NCBI RefSeq assembly: GCF_009861525.1
Contig: NZ_WVHL01000005.1
Span: 2,232,001 to 2,296,000 of the forward strand
Source of the DNA: Pseudomonas sp. LD120
Lineage (GTDB): Bacteria; Pseudomonadota; Gammaproteobacteria; Pseudomonadales; Pseudomonadaceae
Reading direction: 5' to 3'
DNA: 64,000 bases
The position numbers were made by a program, and so were the translations under genes. Each line of letters begins with the position of its first letter. Positions within the stretch are counted from its first letter, which is position 1. The notes below the pieces were generated by a model that did not search any database, was not told the origin of the DNA, and saw only the letters and a list, made by a program, of their open reading frames with translations. Positions 25,407 through 34,382 of this stretch are shown here, one piece after another.

Positions 25407-26867
25407 TTACAGCGCAGACGCCCTGTTGCCCTGTTTGGGTTGGCGATACAGATCCAGCAGGACTTGATCCAGTACCGATGATGCGCCAAACGGACGAGGG
25501 TCGTTGAGAATGGCCACCACCGCCCAGGTGTTGCCGTTGTCATCGCGGCTGTAGCCGGCAATGGCGCGGACGGTATTCAGGGTGCCGGTCTTGATATGCG
25601 CCTCGCCGGACAGGGCTGTGCGCTTGAGGCGCTTGCGCATGGTGCCGTCCATGCCGGCAATCGGCATCGAGCTGATGAATTCCGCGGCATAGGGGCTTTT
25701 CCAGGCCGCTTGCAGCAGGCCAGCCAGTTCCCGGGCACTGACCCGTTCGGCCCGGGACAGGCCCGAACCGTTCTCCATCACCAGATGCGGTGAGGTGATG
25801 CCTTTTTTTGCCAACCATTGACGCACTACGCGTTGGGCCGCCTTGGCGTCGTCGCCATCCGTTTCATTGCGGTACTTGGCGCCCAGGCTCAGGAAGAGCT
25901 GCTGGGCCATGGTGTTGTTACTGTATTTATTGATGTCGCGGATGATTTCCGCCAAGTCCGGTGAAAAGGCCCGGGCCAGCACTTTGGCGTCTTTGGGCAC
26001 CTGCGCCGAGCGATCGCGGCCTTGAATGCTACCCCCAAGCTCCTTCCAGATCGCCCGTACTGCGCCGGCGGTATAGGTGGCGTGATCCAGCAGCGACAGG
26101 TAGGTCTGGGAGCTGCAACCGTCGCCCAACTGACCGCCGACTGTGACGATCACGCTGCCGTCGGCCTGGGTGACCGGGTTGTAGCGCACATCACCGGTGC
26201 ATTGCTTGGTATTGAGGGCTTTGAGCTGATTGTCGATGCGAATCTTGGCAATCGGCGGTTCCACCGATACCAGGACGCGGCCTGAGTCATTGCGGGCGAC
26301 AAAACGCAGGGCCTTGAGGTTGACCATCAGCGAATCCGGCTTGACCAGGAAGGGCTTGTTTTTATCGTTGCCGTCATCGTTGAATTCCGGCAGTTGCGGT
26401 GGCACGAAGAAGTTGCGGTCCAGCACCAGATCGCCGGTGACTTGTTGCACGCCATTGGCGCGCAGATCGCGCATCAACAGCCAGAGTTTCTCCATATTCA
26501 GCTTGGGATCACCCCCGCCCTTGAGGTAGAGATTGCCGTTGAGGATGCCACCGCTGAGGGTGCCATCGGTGTAGAACTCGGTCTTCCACTGGTAGGTCGG
26601 GCCGAGCATTTCCAGGGCCGCGTAGGTGGTCACCAGTTTCATGGTGGACGCCGGATTGACCGACACATCCGCGTTGAAAATCGTCGGGGTGCCCGGGCTG
26701 TTCAGGGGAATCATCACCAGCGAGAGTGCGTTGTGCTGGAGTTTGTTGGCCTTGAGGGCTTGTTGAACCTTGGGAGTCAGGGTGGTGTTGACCGGTGCCG
26801 CGGAGGTTGGGAGTGCCAGGGGGAGAAAAACACTGGCAAGCAATAGAGGACGCAACGATTTGATCAT
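25407..26867 (-). CDS. dacB: D-alanyl-D-alanine carboxypeptidase/endopeptidase (PBP4 type)
   Basis: A 486-residue periplasmic penicillin-binding protein. From the ATG at 26867 it has a signal peptide (MIKSLRPLLLASVFLPLALP, cleavage near TSA-AP). The three active-site motifs are S-T-M-K near residue 74 (NPASTMKL), S-N-N (KYSNNTMAQQLF) and K-T-G (HIKTGTLNTV). It trims or cuts peptidoglycan cross-links. The large insert between SxxK and SxN is normal for class C PBP4. Longer frames upstream would destroy the signal peptide and are rejected. Confidence 0.95.
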   Translation of the reverse strand: MIKSLRPLLLASVFLPLALPTSAAPVNTTLTPKVQQALKANKLQHNALSLVMIPLNSPGTPTIFNADVSVNPASTMKLVTTYAALEMLGPTYQWKTEFYTDGTLSGGILNGNLYLKGGGDPKLNMEKLWLLMRDLRANGVQQVTGDLVLDRNFFVPPQLPEFNDDGNDKNKPFLVKPDSLMVNLKALRFVARNDSGRVLVSVEPPIAKIRIDNQLKALNTKQCTGDVRYNPVTQADGSVIVTVGGQLGDGCSSQTYLSLLDHATYTAGAVRAIWKELGGSIQGRDRSAQVPKDAKVLARAFSPDLAEIIRDINKYSNNTMAQQLFLSLGAKYRNETDGDDAKAAQRVVRQWLAKKGITSPHLVMENGSGLSRAERVSARELAGLLQAAWKSPYAAEFISSMPIAGMDGTMRKRLKRTALSGEAHIKTGTLNTVRAIAGYSRDDNGNTWAVVAILNDPRPFGASSVLDQVLLDLYRQPKQGNRASAL

Positions 26868-27100
26868 ATGAAATGCAACCCTGCAGTCGAGGGGAATAAA
26901 GGCGAGGGCATGTAGATAAAATCCCTCAGTAATCCTGAAAGTGTCGGCATTATGCCCCAAGGTATAGCGGCTTGTGCCGTGCCGCGGGCGGCCGGTGCGG
27001 TATTTTTTTACCAATGGCGGGCCGCGATCCTCATAGAGTCAGGCAATCGCCTGACTAAACTGGTAAAGTGCCGCCCGTTATTACTTATGAGGATTGTTCC

Positions 27101-27445
27101 ATGGCCACTAACCGTTCCCGCCGTCTGCGCAAAAAACTCTGCGTGGATGAATTTCAGGAGCTGGGTTTTGAGCTGAACCTGGATTTCAAAGAAGGTCTGG
27201 CTGACGAAGCTATTGACGCTTTCCTCGACGCATTCCTCAAAGAAGCGATGGAAGCCAACGGCCTGGGCTATGTAGGCGGCGATGACTTCGGTCTGGTTTG
27301 CCTGAGCAAGCGCGGTTCCGTGAGCGAAGAGCAGCGCGCTACCGTTGAAGCCTGGCTCAAGGCTCGTCCCGAGCTGACCACCGTTGAAGTCAGCCCGCTG
27401 CTGGACGTTTGGTACCCGGACAACGCGATCAACACCGTCGCGTGA
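27101..27445 (+). CDS. yggL: YggL-family 50S ribosome-binding protein (DUF469)
   Basis: A 114-residue acidic protein starting MATNRSRRLRKKLCVDEFQELGF, with the family core AIDAFLDAFLKEAMEANGLGYVGGDDFGL. YggL-family proteins associate with the large ribosomal subunit. GAGGAT upstream of the ATG at 27101 supports the start; an upstream in-frame start would add 11 unlikely residues. It is divergent from dacB. Confidence 0.9.
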   Translation: MATNRSRRLRKKLCVDEFQELGFELNLDFKEGLADEAIDAFLDAFLKEAMEANGLGYVGGDDFGLVCLSKRGSVSEEQRATVEAWLKARPELTTVEVSPLLDVWYPDNAINTVA

Positions 27446-27450
27446 TGTCA

Positions 27451-27482
27451 TGCATGAGCGGCCCGCCCGGGTCGCTCATGCA
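27451..27482 (+). terminator. Stem-loop after yggL
   Basis: TGCATGAGCG (27451-27460) and CGCTCATGCA (27473-27482) form a ten-pair stem six bases after the stop. The T tract is poor (TTGTTG), so it may protect or weakly terminate the transcript. Confidence 0.6.
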
Positions 27483-27624
27483 TTGTTGCCCACAGGGCAA
27501 TCTGTCGTTTTCCCCTTTGTATTGTTATCTGCCTCGGGCGTGTCCCGGGTTTTGTCGTGGGCGTCATTTCACCGGCAGGCCGGTTACTTGTGGTGGTTGT
27601 AGGGGCGGCGGTCTGCGCAGTTGT

Positions 27625-28815
27625 TCAAGCACTGCGCCAATTGAGAATCATCAAGGTCACCACCCCCGCCACAATTCCCCAGAATGCCGAGCCGATGGAG
27701 AACAGCGTCAGCCCTGAAGCGGTCACCATAAAAGTGATCAGCGCGGCTTCTCGCTCCTTCACTTCGCTCATGGCGATGCTCAAGCCATTGATGATCGAAC
27801 CGAACAGCGCCAGCGCCGCGATGGACAGCACCAACTCCTTGGGCAAGGCGGCGAACAGCGCCGCCAGGGTGGCCCCGAAGATCCCGGCGACACCGTAGAA
27901 CACCCCGCACCAAACTGCCGCGGTGTAGCGTTTGCTGTGATCTTCATGGGCGTGTGGGCCAGTGCAGATCGCCGCGCTGATGGCGGCCAGGTTGATGCCA
28001 TGGGAGCCGAATGGCGCCAGGACCAGGGACGCCAGGCCCGTCGCGGAGATCAACGGCGAGGCCGGGACGTTGTAGCCATCGGCCCGCAGTACGGCAATCC
28101 CTGGCATGTTCTGCGACGTCATGGCGACCACGAACAGCGGGATGCCGATGCTGATGGTGGCGGCGAGGGAGAAGTGTGGCGTGGTCCATATCGGCGTTGC
28201 CACTTCCAGGTGGAAGTGGCTGAAGTCCAAGAGCCCCATCAATCCCGACAGGGCGGTGCCGATCAGCAGCGCCGCGAGCACCGCATAACGTGGCGATAGC
28301 CGCTTGACCACCAGATAGGTGAAAAACATGCCCAGGACCAACCCGCTGCGGTGCTGCGCGGCGACGAAAATTTCACTGCCAATCTTGAACAGGATCCCCG
28401 CCAGCAAGGCGGCTGCCAAGGATGCTGGAATCTTCTTCACCAGGCGCTCGAAGCTGCCGGTGAGTCCGCAAATAGTCACCAGCACCGCGCAAGTGATGTA
28501 GGCGCCAATCGCTTCGCCGTAGGTTACTCCCGACAGGCTGGTGATCAGCAGCGCCGCCCCAGGAGTCGACCAGGCGATGGTGATCGGGGTGCGATAGCGC
28601 AGGGACAGGCCGATGCTGCACACCGCCATGCCGATGGAAATGGCCCAGATCCAAGATGAGATCTGGCCGCTGCTCAGGCCGGCAGCTTGTCCGGCCTGGA
28701 ACATCAGCACCAGGGAGCTGGTATAGCCGGTCATCATGGCGATGAAGCCGGCCACTATGGCTGAGGGGGAAGTGTCCGCGATGGGGCGTAACTGTGCGGG
28801 GGTGGCATCGGACAT
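27625..28815 (-). CDS. benE: BenE-family benzoate/H+ symporter-like transporter
   Basis: A 396-residue polytopic inner-membrane protein with about 11-12 hydrophobic segments. BenE-family landmarks are IAWSTPGAALLITSLSGVTYGEAIGAYI, TSQNMPGIAVLRADGYNVPASPLISATGLASLVLAPFGSHGINLAAISAAICTG, and a small-residue C-terminus. Family members import benzoate with protons. No benzoate genes lie nearby, and the neighbours on the other side belong to purine catabolism, so the substrate here is uncertain. Confidence 0.85.
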   Translation of the reverse strand: MSDATPAQLRPIADTSPSAIVAGFIAMMTGYTSSLVLMFQAGQAAGLSSGQISSWIWAISIGMAVCSIGLSLRYRTPITIAWSTPGAALLITSLSGVTYGEAIGAYITCAVLVTICGLTGSFERLVKKIPASLAAALLAGILFKIGSEIFVAAQHRSGLVLGMFFTYLVVKRLSPRYAVLAALLIGTALSGLMGLLDFSHFHLEVATPIWTTPHFSLAATISIGIPLFVVAMTSQNMPGIAVLRADGYNVPASPLISATGLASLVLAPFGSHGINLAAISAAICTGPHAHEDHSKRYTAAVWCGVFYGVAGIFGATLAALFAALPKELVLSIAALALFGSIINGLSIAMSEVKEREAALITFMVTASGLTLFSIGSAFWGIVAGVVTLMILNWRSA

Positions 28816-29125
28816 TACTGCTATTCCTTGTTCTAGATCGGCATAACACTGCCCATTCGGCGCGCATGGCTCAAAATGTGTTCGAAACCTCGGCTGGGCA
28901 AGGGATTCAAGCCTAAACTTAAAAGTAACTTTGCATTGCTATACAGCGGTGACTACAAATAGCCGTACAGTCGCTGTAGCAGTAGAAGGGCATCAACACT
29001 TTTTATTAATGATCCCTGGGGTTGTGTACAATGCGTCCCTGTTTTAACGCGATACTTGCCAGCGACCTACCTTGACGTATTAAAGTCACGCCGAAATTGC
29101 CGCAGTCCTCCCGACCCGAGTGCCC
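28816..29125. promoter_or_regulatory. Divergent promoter region of benE and a GntR gene, with palindrome TTGTGTACAA
   Basis: A 310-base AT-rich region. A near-palindrome TTGTGTACAA at 29022-29031, followed by TGC, recurs almost unchanged at 30001-30013 in front of the LysR gene (TTGTATACAGTGC). It fits the short palindromes that GntR-family repressors use. No gene is seen here. Confidence 0.5.
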
Positions 29126-29890
29126 ATGAACGAACAGTTGCAACCTCTCAAGAAACAGCCGCGAGCAGGCAAAGCCGGTCGCAGCGGAACCCAGGACGAT
29201 ATTGTCTACGCGCACATCTTTGAGGCCATCCTCGAGCAGCGCCTGGCGCCCGGCACCAAGTTGAGCGAGGAGGCGTTGGGAGAAATATTCGGAGTCAGTC
29301 GGACCATCATCCGTCGCGCCCTGTCACGCCTGGCCCACGAGGGCGTGGTGCTGCTGCGGCCCAATCGTGGAGCGGTAGTGGCCAGCCCGAGTGTCGAGGA
29401 AGCCCGGCAGGTATTTCTCGCCCGGCGCCTGGTGGAGCGGGCCATCACTGAGCTGGCGGTGCAGCATGCCACCGCCGAGCAACTGCTGGAATTGCGGCAG
29501 ATGGTCAACGAGGAGCGCGACAGCTTTTCCCGGGGGGATCGTGGCGCCGGCATCCGCCTGTCCGGGGAGTTCCACCTGAAGTTGGCCGAGGCGGCGAAGA
29601 ATGCACCGCTGATCAGCTTTCAGCGCAGTCTGGTGTCTCAAACCTCGCTGATCATCGCCCAGTATGAAAGTGGCAACCGCTCCCATTGTTCCTACGATGA
29701 ACACACTCAACTGATCGACGCCATCGAAGCCCGGGATGGCGAGCTGGCGGTGAACCTGATGATGCATCACATGGATCACATCGACAGCAAGCTCAATCTC
29801 GACGAGGAAAGTGCTTCGGATGATCTGCACGCGGTGTTCTCGCACTTGCTGCAGACCAAGAAGCCGGGGCGACCGACAGTCAAACTGTAA
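29126..29890 (+). CDS. GntR-family transcriptional regulator (FadR/FCD subfamily)
   Basis: About 254 residues. A basic N-terminal tail precedes the winged helix (IFEAILEQRLAPGTKLSEEALGEIFGVSRTIIRRALSRLAHEGVVLLRPNRGAVV). The C-terminal all-helical FCD ligand domain has ARRLVERAITELAV, EFHLKLAEAAKN and the histidines of SYDEHTQLIDAIEARD, which usually bind metal. An in-frame GTG at 29120 is a less likely start than the ATG at 29126. Its position near the xdh/guaD genes suggests a ligand from purine breakdown, but this is inference. Confidence 0.9.
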   Translation: MNEQLQPLKKQPRAGKAGRSGTQDDIVYAHIFEAILEQRLAPGTKLSEEALGEIFGVSRTIIRRALSRLAHEGVVLLRPNRGAVVASPSVEEARQVFLARRLVERAITELAVQHATAEQLLELRQMVNEERDSFSRGDRGAGIRLSGEFHLKLAEAAKNAPLISFQRSLVSQTSLIIAQYESGNRSHCSYDEHTQLIDAIEARDGELAVNLMMHHMDHIDSKLNLDEESASDDLHAVFSHLLQTKKPGRPTVKL

Positions 29891-29904
29891 GCTGGCCAGC
29901 CCAG

Positions 29905-29946
29905 AAATCCCTCGCTGCGTGAAGTGCGCGCAGCGGGGGATTTTTT
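29905..29946 (+). terminator. Intrinsic terminator after the GntR gene
   Basis: TCCCTCGCTGCG pairs with CGCAGCGGGGGA, followed by TTTTTT at 29941-29946. It separates the GntR gene from the LysR gene. Confidence 0.88.
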
Positions 29947-30000
29947 GTGTGTGGCCGTTTGCATTTCGGTCTGATGGATTGTTGATGTTTTTACTGGAAA

Positions 30001-30013
30001 TTGTATACAGTGC
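30001..30013. promoter_or_regulatory. Candidate operator in front of the LysR gene
   Basis: TTGTATACAGTGC matches TTGTGTACAATGC at 29022-29034 with two changes. The palindromic core TTGTATACA(A/G) is of GntR type. Binding is inference. Confidence 0.4.
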
Positions 30014-30084
30014 CTGCTTCAAGGGCGCTCGACCGGGGTCTCCGTCAGGGACAAGCCTCTCGCCCTGCGCAAGGAACCCACGGC

Positions 30085-31035
30085 ATGACAGGCAGAACCC
30101 TCCGCATCCATTCCTCCGCGATCCACTACTTCGATATGGTCCGGCGCTGTCATTCGATCCGCGCAGCCGCGCGGCGCCTGAATGTCGCCTCCTCGGCGGT
30201 GAATCGGCAGATTCTGAAGATTGAGGATGAACTCGGTACTCCGCTGTTCGAGCGCCTGCCCGGCGGGTTGCGCTTGACCCTGGCTGGGGAGGTGTTCAGT
30301 CGCCACGTCAGTCTGGTGTTGCAGGATTTGGAGCGGGTGCGCCTGGAACTGGATGCCCTGCCAGGCCTGAAGAGTGGGCATGTGGAGATCGCTACGGTCG
30401 AGGGGGCCACCGTGGACCTGTTGCCGGTGGTGCTCAAACGCATGCGCGATCACTACCCACAGGTGACCATTGGCGTCACGGTGCAGGGCTCGCCATCGAT
30501 TCCTCAGGCGTTGATCAATAGCCGTGCCGATCTGGGGCTGGCGTTTGCCCTGCCCAGGGCGCCGGAGATTCGCCAACTGAGCGTCGGGCATTTCCGTTTG
30601 GGCGCGCTGGTCAGCCCCGAGCATCCGCTGGCTGAGCGCGGCAGTGTCAATTTCGCCACCTGTGCCGAGCACGGGCTGATTCTGGCGAAAAGTGAACTGT
30701 CAATTCATCATTTGCTGGCGCCGTTGCACAAGCGCCTGGGATTGCTGGACAAGCCAGCATTGCAAAGCAACTCCATGGAACTGGCGCGGCAGATGGCCCG
30801 GCACAGCATGGGGGTGGCGTTCCAGACCCGGGTTGGGATCGAGTCGGACCTGAGCAAGGGCGAGTTGGTGCATATTCCCCTCAGCGATCAAGGTGGCATC
30901 TATAGCGACCTGGGGCTCTATGCCCGCAGCGGGCGCGATTTGCCCAGCGCCGTGGAGGCGCTGGCGCATCTGCTCAGTGAGGAGATTGCCATTCGGGAGC
31001 GGGCCGAGCGCGCCTTCGGCCAGCCGCTGCCCTGA
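30085..31035 (+). CDS. LysR-family transcriptional regulator
   Basis: A 316-residue LysR protein. The N-terminal helix-turn-helix (FDMVRRCHSIRAAARRLNVASSAVNRQILKIEDELGTPLFERL) is followed by a periplasmic-binding-like effector domain (VEIATVEGATVDLLPVVLKRM, RADLGLAFALP). AAGGAA lies before the ATG at 30085. It precedes the OmpK/Tsx porin gene in the same direction and may control it or the purine genes; the effector is unknown. Confidence 0.9.
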   Translation: MTGRTLRIHSSAIHYFDMVRRCHSIRAAARRLNVASSAVNRQILKIEDELGTPLFERLPGGLRLTLAGEVFSRHVSLVLQDLERVRLELDALPGLKSGHVEIATVEGATVDLLPVVLKRMRDHYPQVTIGVTVQGSPSIPQALINSRADLGLAFALPRAPEIRQLSVGHFRLGALVSPEHPLAERGSVNFATCAEHGLILAKSELSIHHLLAPLHKRLGLLDKPALQSNSMELARQMARHSMGVAFQTRVGIESDLSKGELVHIPLSDQGGIYSDLGLYARSGRDLPSAVEALAHLLSEEIAIRERAERAFGQPLP

Positions 31036-31182
31036 GTACCTGGCTGGCGAGGCTGTTGCCATTTTGGCAGCGCGCTGGTCGATATTCTGTTCTTTGGGCC
31101 CTGTGGCGCTTGTGCCGATACTGCGTGCGGTCGGCAGCCAGCGAAGCTGCCTAACGCTACACCGCCACAGGACATAATAAAA

Positions 31183-32016
31183 ATGAGAAAGGCACTACAA
31201 GGCGCAACCCTGCTGATGAGCTTGATCGGCGCGGGGCAAGCGTCCGCCCTGGAGTGGATGAACAACAGCGTCGGCTTTCGGTACGGCAAGGAGTTCACCA
31301 ACCCGAACAACCCGCATTACATCAGCAAGCGCATCTACAGTTTCACTCACGCCAGTGGTTACCAGTACGGCAGCAATTACCTGCACCTGGATGTGCTGCT
31401 CTCTGACAGCGACGACCCGCGTAAGGGTACCCATAAGGGCGGCAGCGAAGTCTACGGCGTCTATCGTCATCAGCTCTTCGCCTCGCGGGTATTCGATACG
31501 CCCCTGGGCACCGGGCTGGTCAAGGACTACGCACTGACCCTGGGCTTTGACGCCAGTCGCAACAACAACCTGGCATCGGCGAAAAAACGCGCCGTGGTGT
31601 TCGGGCCAACCTTGAAGTTCAACAGCGTCGGGGTACTCGACCTGAGCCTGTTGTACTACAAGGAAAACAACCACTCCGGCATTCCCGGGGCCAAGGATCC
31701 GAACCACACGTTCGACGATACCTACCTGCTCAACCTGGCCTGGATGCGACCCTTCGAGGTCGGTAACCACGCCGCCAAGTTCCAGGGCTTCATCAACTAC
31801 ACCGGGGAAAAGGGCCACGACTACAACAACCGTGACACCGCCGCGGAAACCCTGGTGCGAACGTCGCTGATGGTGGCCGTGCTACCGGGCAAACGGGTCA
31901 AACCCAACCTGTATCTGGGGGTCGGCTATGAGTACTGGCACAACAAATTCGGGGTCGACGGTGGCCGTGGTACGCGGACCACGGCGCCGACCTTGAACAT
32001 GGAAGTGACGTTCTAG
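31183..32016 (+). CDS. Outer-membrane nucleoside-specific channel of the Tsx/OmpK family
   Basis: A 277-residue outer-membrane protein with a signal peptide of about 22 residues (MRKALQGATLLMSLIGAGQASA). Many alternating, aromatic-rich strands follow and the chain ends in TLNMEVTF; the terminal Phe is typical of barrels. Tsx/OmpK features are WMNNSVGFRYGKEFTNPNNP and the HLDVLLSDSDD segment. It would pass nucleosides or purine bases, which fits its place between a GntR/LysR pair and the xdh-guaD operon. It converges on guaD. Confidence 0.88.
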   Translation: MRKALQGATLLMSLIGAGQASALEWMNNSVGFRYGKEFTNPNNPHYISKRIYSFTHASGYQYGSNYLHLDVLLSDSDDPRKGTHKGGSEVYGVYRHQLFASRVFDTPLGTGLVKDYALTLGFDASRNNNLASAKKRAVVFGPTLKFNSVGVLDLSLLYYKENNHSGIPGAKDPNHTFDDTYLLNLAWMRPFEVGNHAAKFQGFINYTGEKGHDYNNRDTAAETLVRTSLMVAVLPGKRVKPNLYLGVGYEYWHNKFGVDGGRGTRTTAPTLNMEVTF

Positions 32017-32046
32017 CCTTCATTCGATGCTGGGTGCGTCAGGCAC

Positions 32047-32086
32047 AAAAAATCCCCCGTCCGGTTCTCGCCAGCGGGGGATTTTT
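32047..32086. terminator. Bidirectional intrinsic terminator between ompK/tsx and guaD
   Basis: AAAATCCCCCG and CGGGGGATTTTT form a stem with A and T runs on the two sides, so it can end transcription from both directions. Confidence 0.92.
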
Positions 32087-32096
32087 ATTTGCCGGG

Positions 32097-33401
32097 TTAG
32101 CGCTGGTGCACTGGCTGGCCGGCGGCGTAGGTCTGCAGTACGGTGCGGTCATCCCCCAGGGTCATCAGGACGAACAGGGTTTCGGCGATGTCATTGGCCT
32201 GCTTCAGGCGGTAGCTGAGCAGCGGTGTGGCGTGGTAGTCGAGAACCACAAAGTCGGCGTCGGTGCCCGGGTGCAGGGTGCCGATCTTGTCCTCCAGGCG
32301 CAGGGCCCGGGCGCCACCCAGGGTGGCCAGGTACAGCGACTTGAAGGGGCTCAAGCGTGCGCCCTGCAATTGCATGACCTTGTAGGCCTCGTTCAGGGTA
32401 TTGAGCAGAGAAAAGCTGGTACCGGCACCGATGTCGGTGCCCAGGCCGACATTGAGTTTGTGCTTTTCCGCCATGGGCAGGTTGAACAGGCCGCTGCCAA
32501 GGAACAGGTTCGAGGTCGGGCAGAAGGCCACGGCCGAGCCAGTCTGCGCCAGGCGCGCGCACTCGTCGTCGCACAGGTGCACACCGTGGGCGAACACCGA
32601 GCGTTCGCCCAGCAACTGGTAGTGGTCGTAGACGTCTAGGTAGCCCTTGCGCTCCGGGAACAGCGCCTTGACCCATTCGATTTCCTGCAGGTTTTCACTG
32701 ATGTGGGTCTGCATGTAGAGGTCGGGGTACTCGGTCAGCAACTGGCCGGCCAGGGTCAGTTGCTCCGGGGTACTGGTCGGAGCGAAGCGCGGGGTCACGG
32801 CGTAGTGCAGGCGGCCTTTACCGTGCCAGCGCTCGATCAGTGCCTTGCTGTCCTGATAGCTGGACTTAGCGGTGTCGGTCAGGTAGTCCGGGGCGTTGCG
32901 ATCCATCATCACCTTGCCGGCGATCATCCGCAGGTCGAGTTTCTCGGCGGCGGCGAAGAACGCGTTCACCGATTGCGGGTGCACGCTACCGAATACCAGG
33001 GCAGTGGTGGTGCCGTTGCGCAGCAGTTCCTTGATGAAGATGTCGGCCACTTTGTCTGCATGGGCCTGGTCGGCGAACTGGCTTTCGCAAGGGAAGGTGT
33101 AGGTGTTCAGCCAGTCCAGCAACTGTTCGCCGTAGGCGCCGACCATCCCGGTCTGGGGCAGGTGGATATGGGTGTCGATGAAGCCGGGAGTGATCAGGGC
33201 ATCCGGATAGTGCTCGATCTGCACCTGGGCGGGCAGCTTGGCCAGCAGTTCGCTGGCGTGGCCGAGGGCGCTGATCCGGCCGTCCTCGACCACCAGCAAG
33301 CCATCCTCGAAGTACTCGTAGGAGGCTTCGATGCCGACTTCGGCCGGGTCGGCGATGCTGTGCAGGATGGCGGCACGGTAGGCTTTGCGAGTCAAAGGCA
33401 T
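32097..33401 (-). CDS. guaD: Guanine deaminase
   Basis: A 434-residue amidohydrolase. The metal-binding HIHLPQTG after TPGFIDT, a later HISENLQEIEWVK, HGVHLCDDEC and LGTDIGAGTSFS supply the zinc ligands and catalytic Asp. It converts guanine to xanthine, the substrate of the xanthine dehydrogenase encoded upstream. The ATG at 33401 has GAGAA at good distance; an upstream TTG adds four residues. It begins 24 bases after xdhC and closes the operon. Confidence 0.95.
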   Translation of the reverse strand: MPLTRKAYRAAILHSIADPAEVGIEASYEYFEDGLLVVEDGRISALGHASELLAKLPAQVQIEHYPDALITPGFIDTHIHLPQTGMVGAYGEQLLDWLNTYTFPCESQFADQAHADKVADIFIKELLRNGTTTALVFGSVHPQSVNAFFAAAEKLDLRMIAGKVMMDRNAPDYLTDTAKSSYQDSKALIERWHGKGRLHYAVTPRFAPTSTPEQLTLAGQLLTEYPDLYMQTHISENLQEIEWVKALFPERKGYLDVYDHYQLLGERSVFAHGVHLCDDECARLAQTGSAVAFCPTSNLFLGSGLFNLPMAEKHKLNVGLGTDIGAGTSFSLLNTLNEAYKVMQLQGARLSPFKSLYLATLGGARALRLEDKIGTLHPGTDADFVVLDYHATPLLSYRLKQANDIAETLFVLMTLGDDRTVLQTYAAGQPVHQR

Positions 33402-33425
33402 GGTCGTTCTCAATGTGTGGCTTTT

Positions 33426-34268
33426 TTAGTTCGAGGCGTGGCTGCGGCGCGAGATGGGCAGCAGCTTGGCAATGGGTTCGGCGCTGGCACTGGGCTGGCC
33501 GAAATGGGCGTTATAGGTGGCGATGATCTCACCGGCGATGGAGATGGCGATTTCCACGGGCAGCTTGCCTTTGACGTCGTCCAGGCCCATCGGGCAACGC
33601 ATGCGCTGCACGGTGGAGGCGTCGAAGCCGCGGTCGCGCAGGCGATGTTCGAACTTGACCCGCTTGGTCTTCGAGCCGATCAGGCCGAAATAGGCAAAGT
33701 CGTTGCGCTTGAGCAGGGCGGCAGTCAGCTCCAGGTCCAGCTGGTGATTATGGGTCATGACAATGCAATAGCTGCCAGGAGGCAGGTGGTCGATTTCGTC
33801 CACCGGCTCTTCGCTGACGATCTTGTGTACGCCCTGGGGGATGTGTTCCGGGAACTCCTGGTCGCGGGAGTCGATCCAGCGCACCCGACAGGGCAGGCTG
33901 GCCAGGAGCGGCACCAGGGCGCGACCGACGTGACCTGCGCCGAACACAGCGATCTGTGCCTGCACCTGGCCCATGGGTTCGAACAGCAGCACCGTGGCGC
34001 CGCCACAGCATTGGCCGAGGCTGGCACCGAGGCTGAAGCGCTCCAGGTGGGTGGCCTGCTTGCCCGCGGCGAGCATTTCCCGGGCGATTTGCATGGCCTT
34101 GTATTCCAGGTGGCCGCCGCCGATGGTGTCGAACGACTGGCTGGCGCTGACCACCATTTTCGAGCCTGCGTTGCGCGGCGTTGAGCCGAGCTCTTCGATG
34201 ATGGTCACCAGCACGCAGGGCTCACCTTGTATTTGCAGGTCGGCGAGGGCGCTGATCCAGTTGTACAT
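33426..34268 (-). CDS. xdhC: Xanthine dehydrogenase accessory protein XdhC
   Basis: A 280-residue XdhC, which binds molybdenum cofactor, promotes its sulfuration and inserts it into xanthine dehydrogenase. The N-terminal VTIIEELGSTPRNAGSKMVV and LGQCCGGATVLLFEP (CC motif) and the Rossmann VFGAGHVGRALVPLLA are typical. A GTG at 34274 is in frame, but GAGGTG makes a good ribosome site for the ATG at 34268. A 114-base gap with a REP element separates it from xdhB. Confidence 0.95.
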   Translation of the reverse strand: MYNWISALADLQIQGEPCVLVTIIEELGSTPRNAGSKMVVSASQSFDTIGGGHLEYKAMQIAREMLAAGKQATHLERFSLGASLGQCCGGATVLLFEPMGQVQAQIAVFGAGHVGRALVPLLASLPCRVRWIDSRDQEFPEHIPQGVHKIVSEEPVDEIDHLPPGSYCIVMTHNHQLDLELTAALLKRNDFAYFGLIGSKTKRVKFEHRLRDRGFDASTVQRMRCPMGLDDVKGKLPVEIAISIAGEIIATYNAHFGQPSASAEPIAKLLPISRRSHASN

Positions 34269-34344
34269 GTTCACCTCGACATCTTGGTTGTCTGTTACGG
34301 CCCTTGGCTGGGCGCTTCACTCCCGCAGGTTCATCATGAGTCAT

Positions 34345-34372
34345 GCAGGAGTGGGCGTGCCCGCGAAGATCG
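34345..34372. repeat. REP-type palindrome between xdhB and xdhC
   Basis: GCAGGAGTGGGCGTGCCCGC followed by GAAGATCG matches the GCAGGAGCGGGCTTGCCCGCGAAG class of Pseudomonas REP elements. It lies inside an operon, where it could limit or stabilise the mRNA segment. Confidence 0.7.
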
Positions 34373-34382
34373 TGCCTCGCTA

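Noticed and set aside
32703..34184. 493-codon plus-strand frame across guaD and xdhC
   Set aside because: Spans two certain genes on the other strand and has no recognisable domain.
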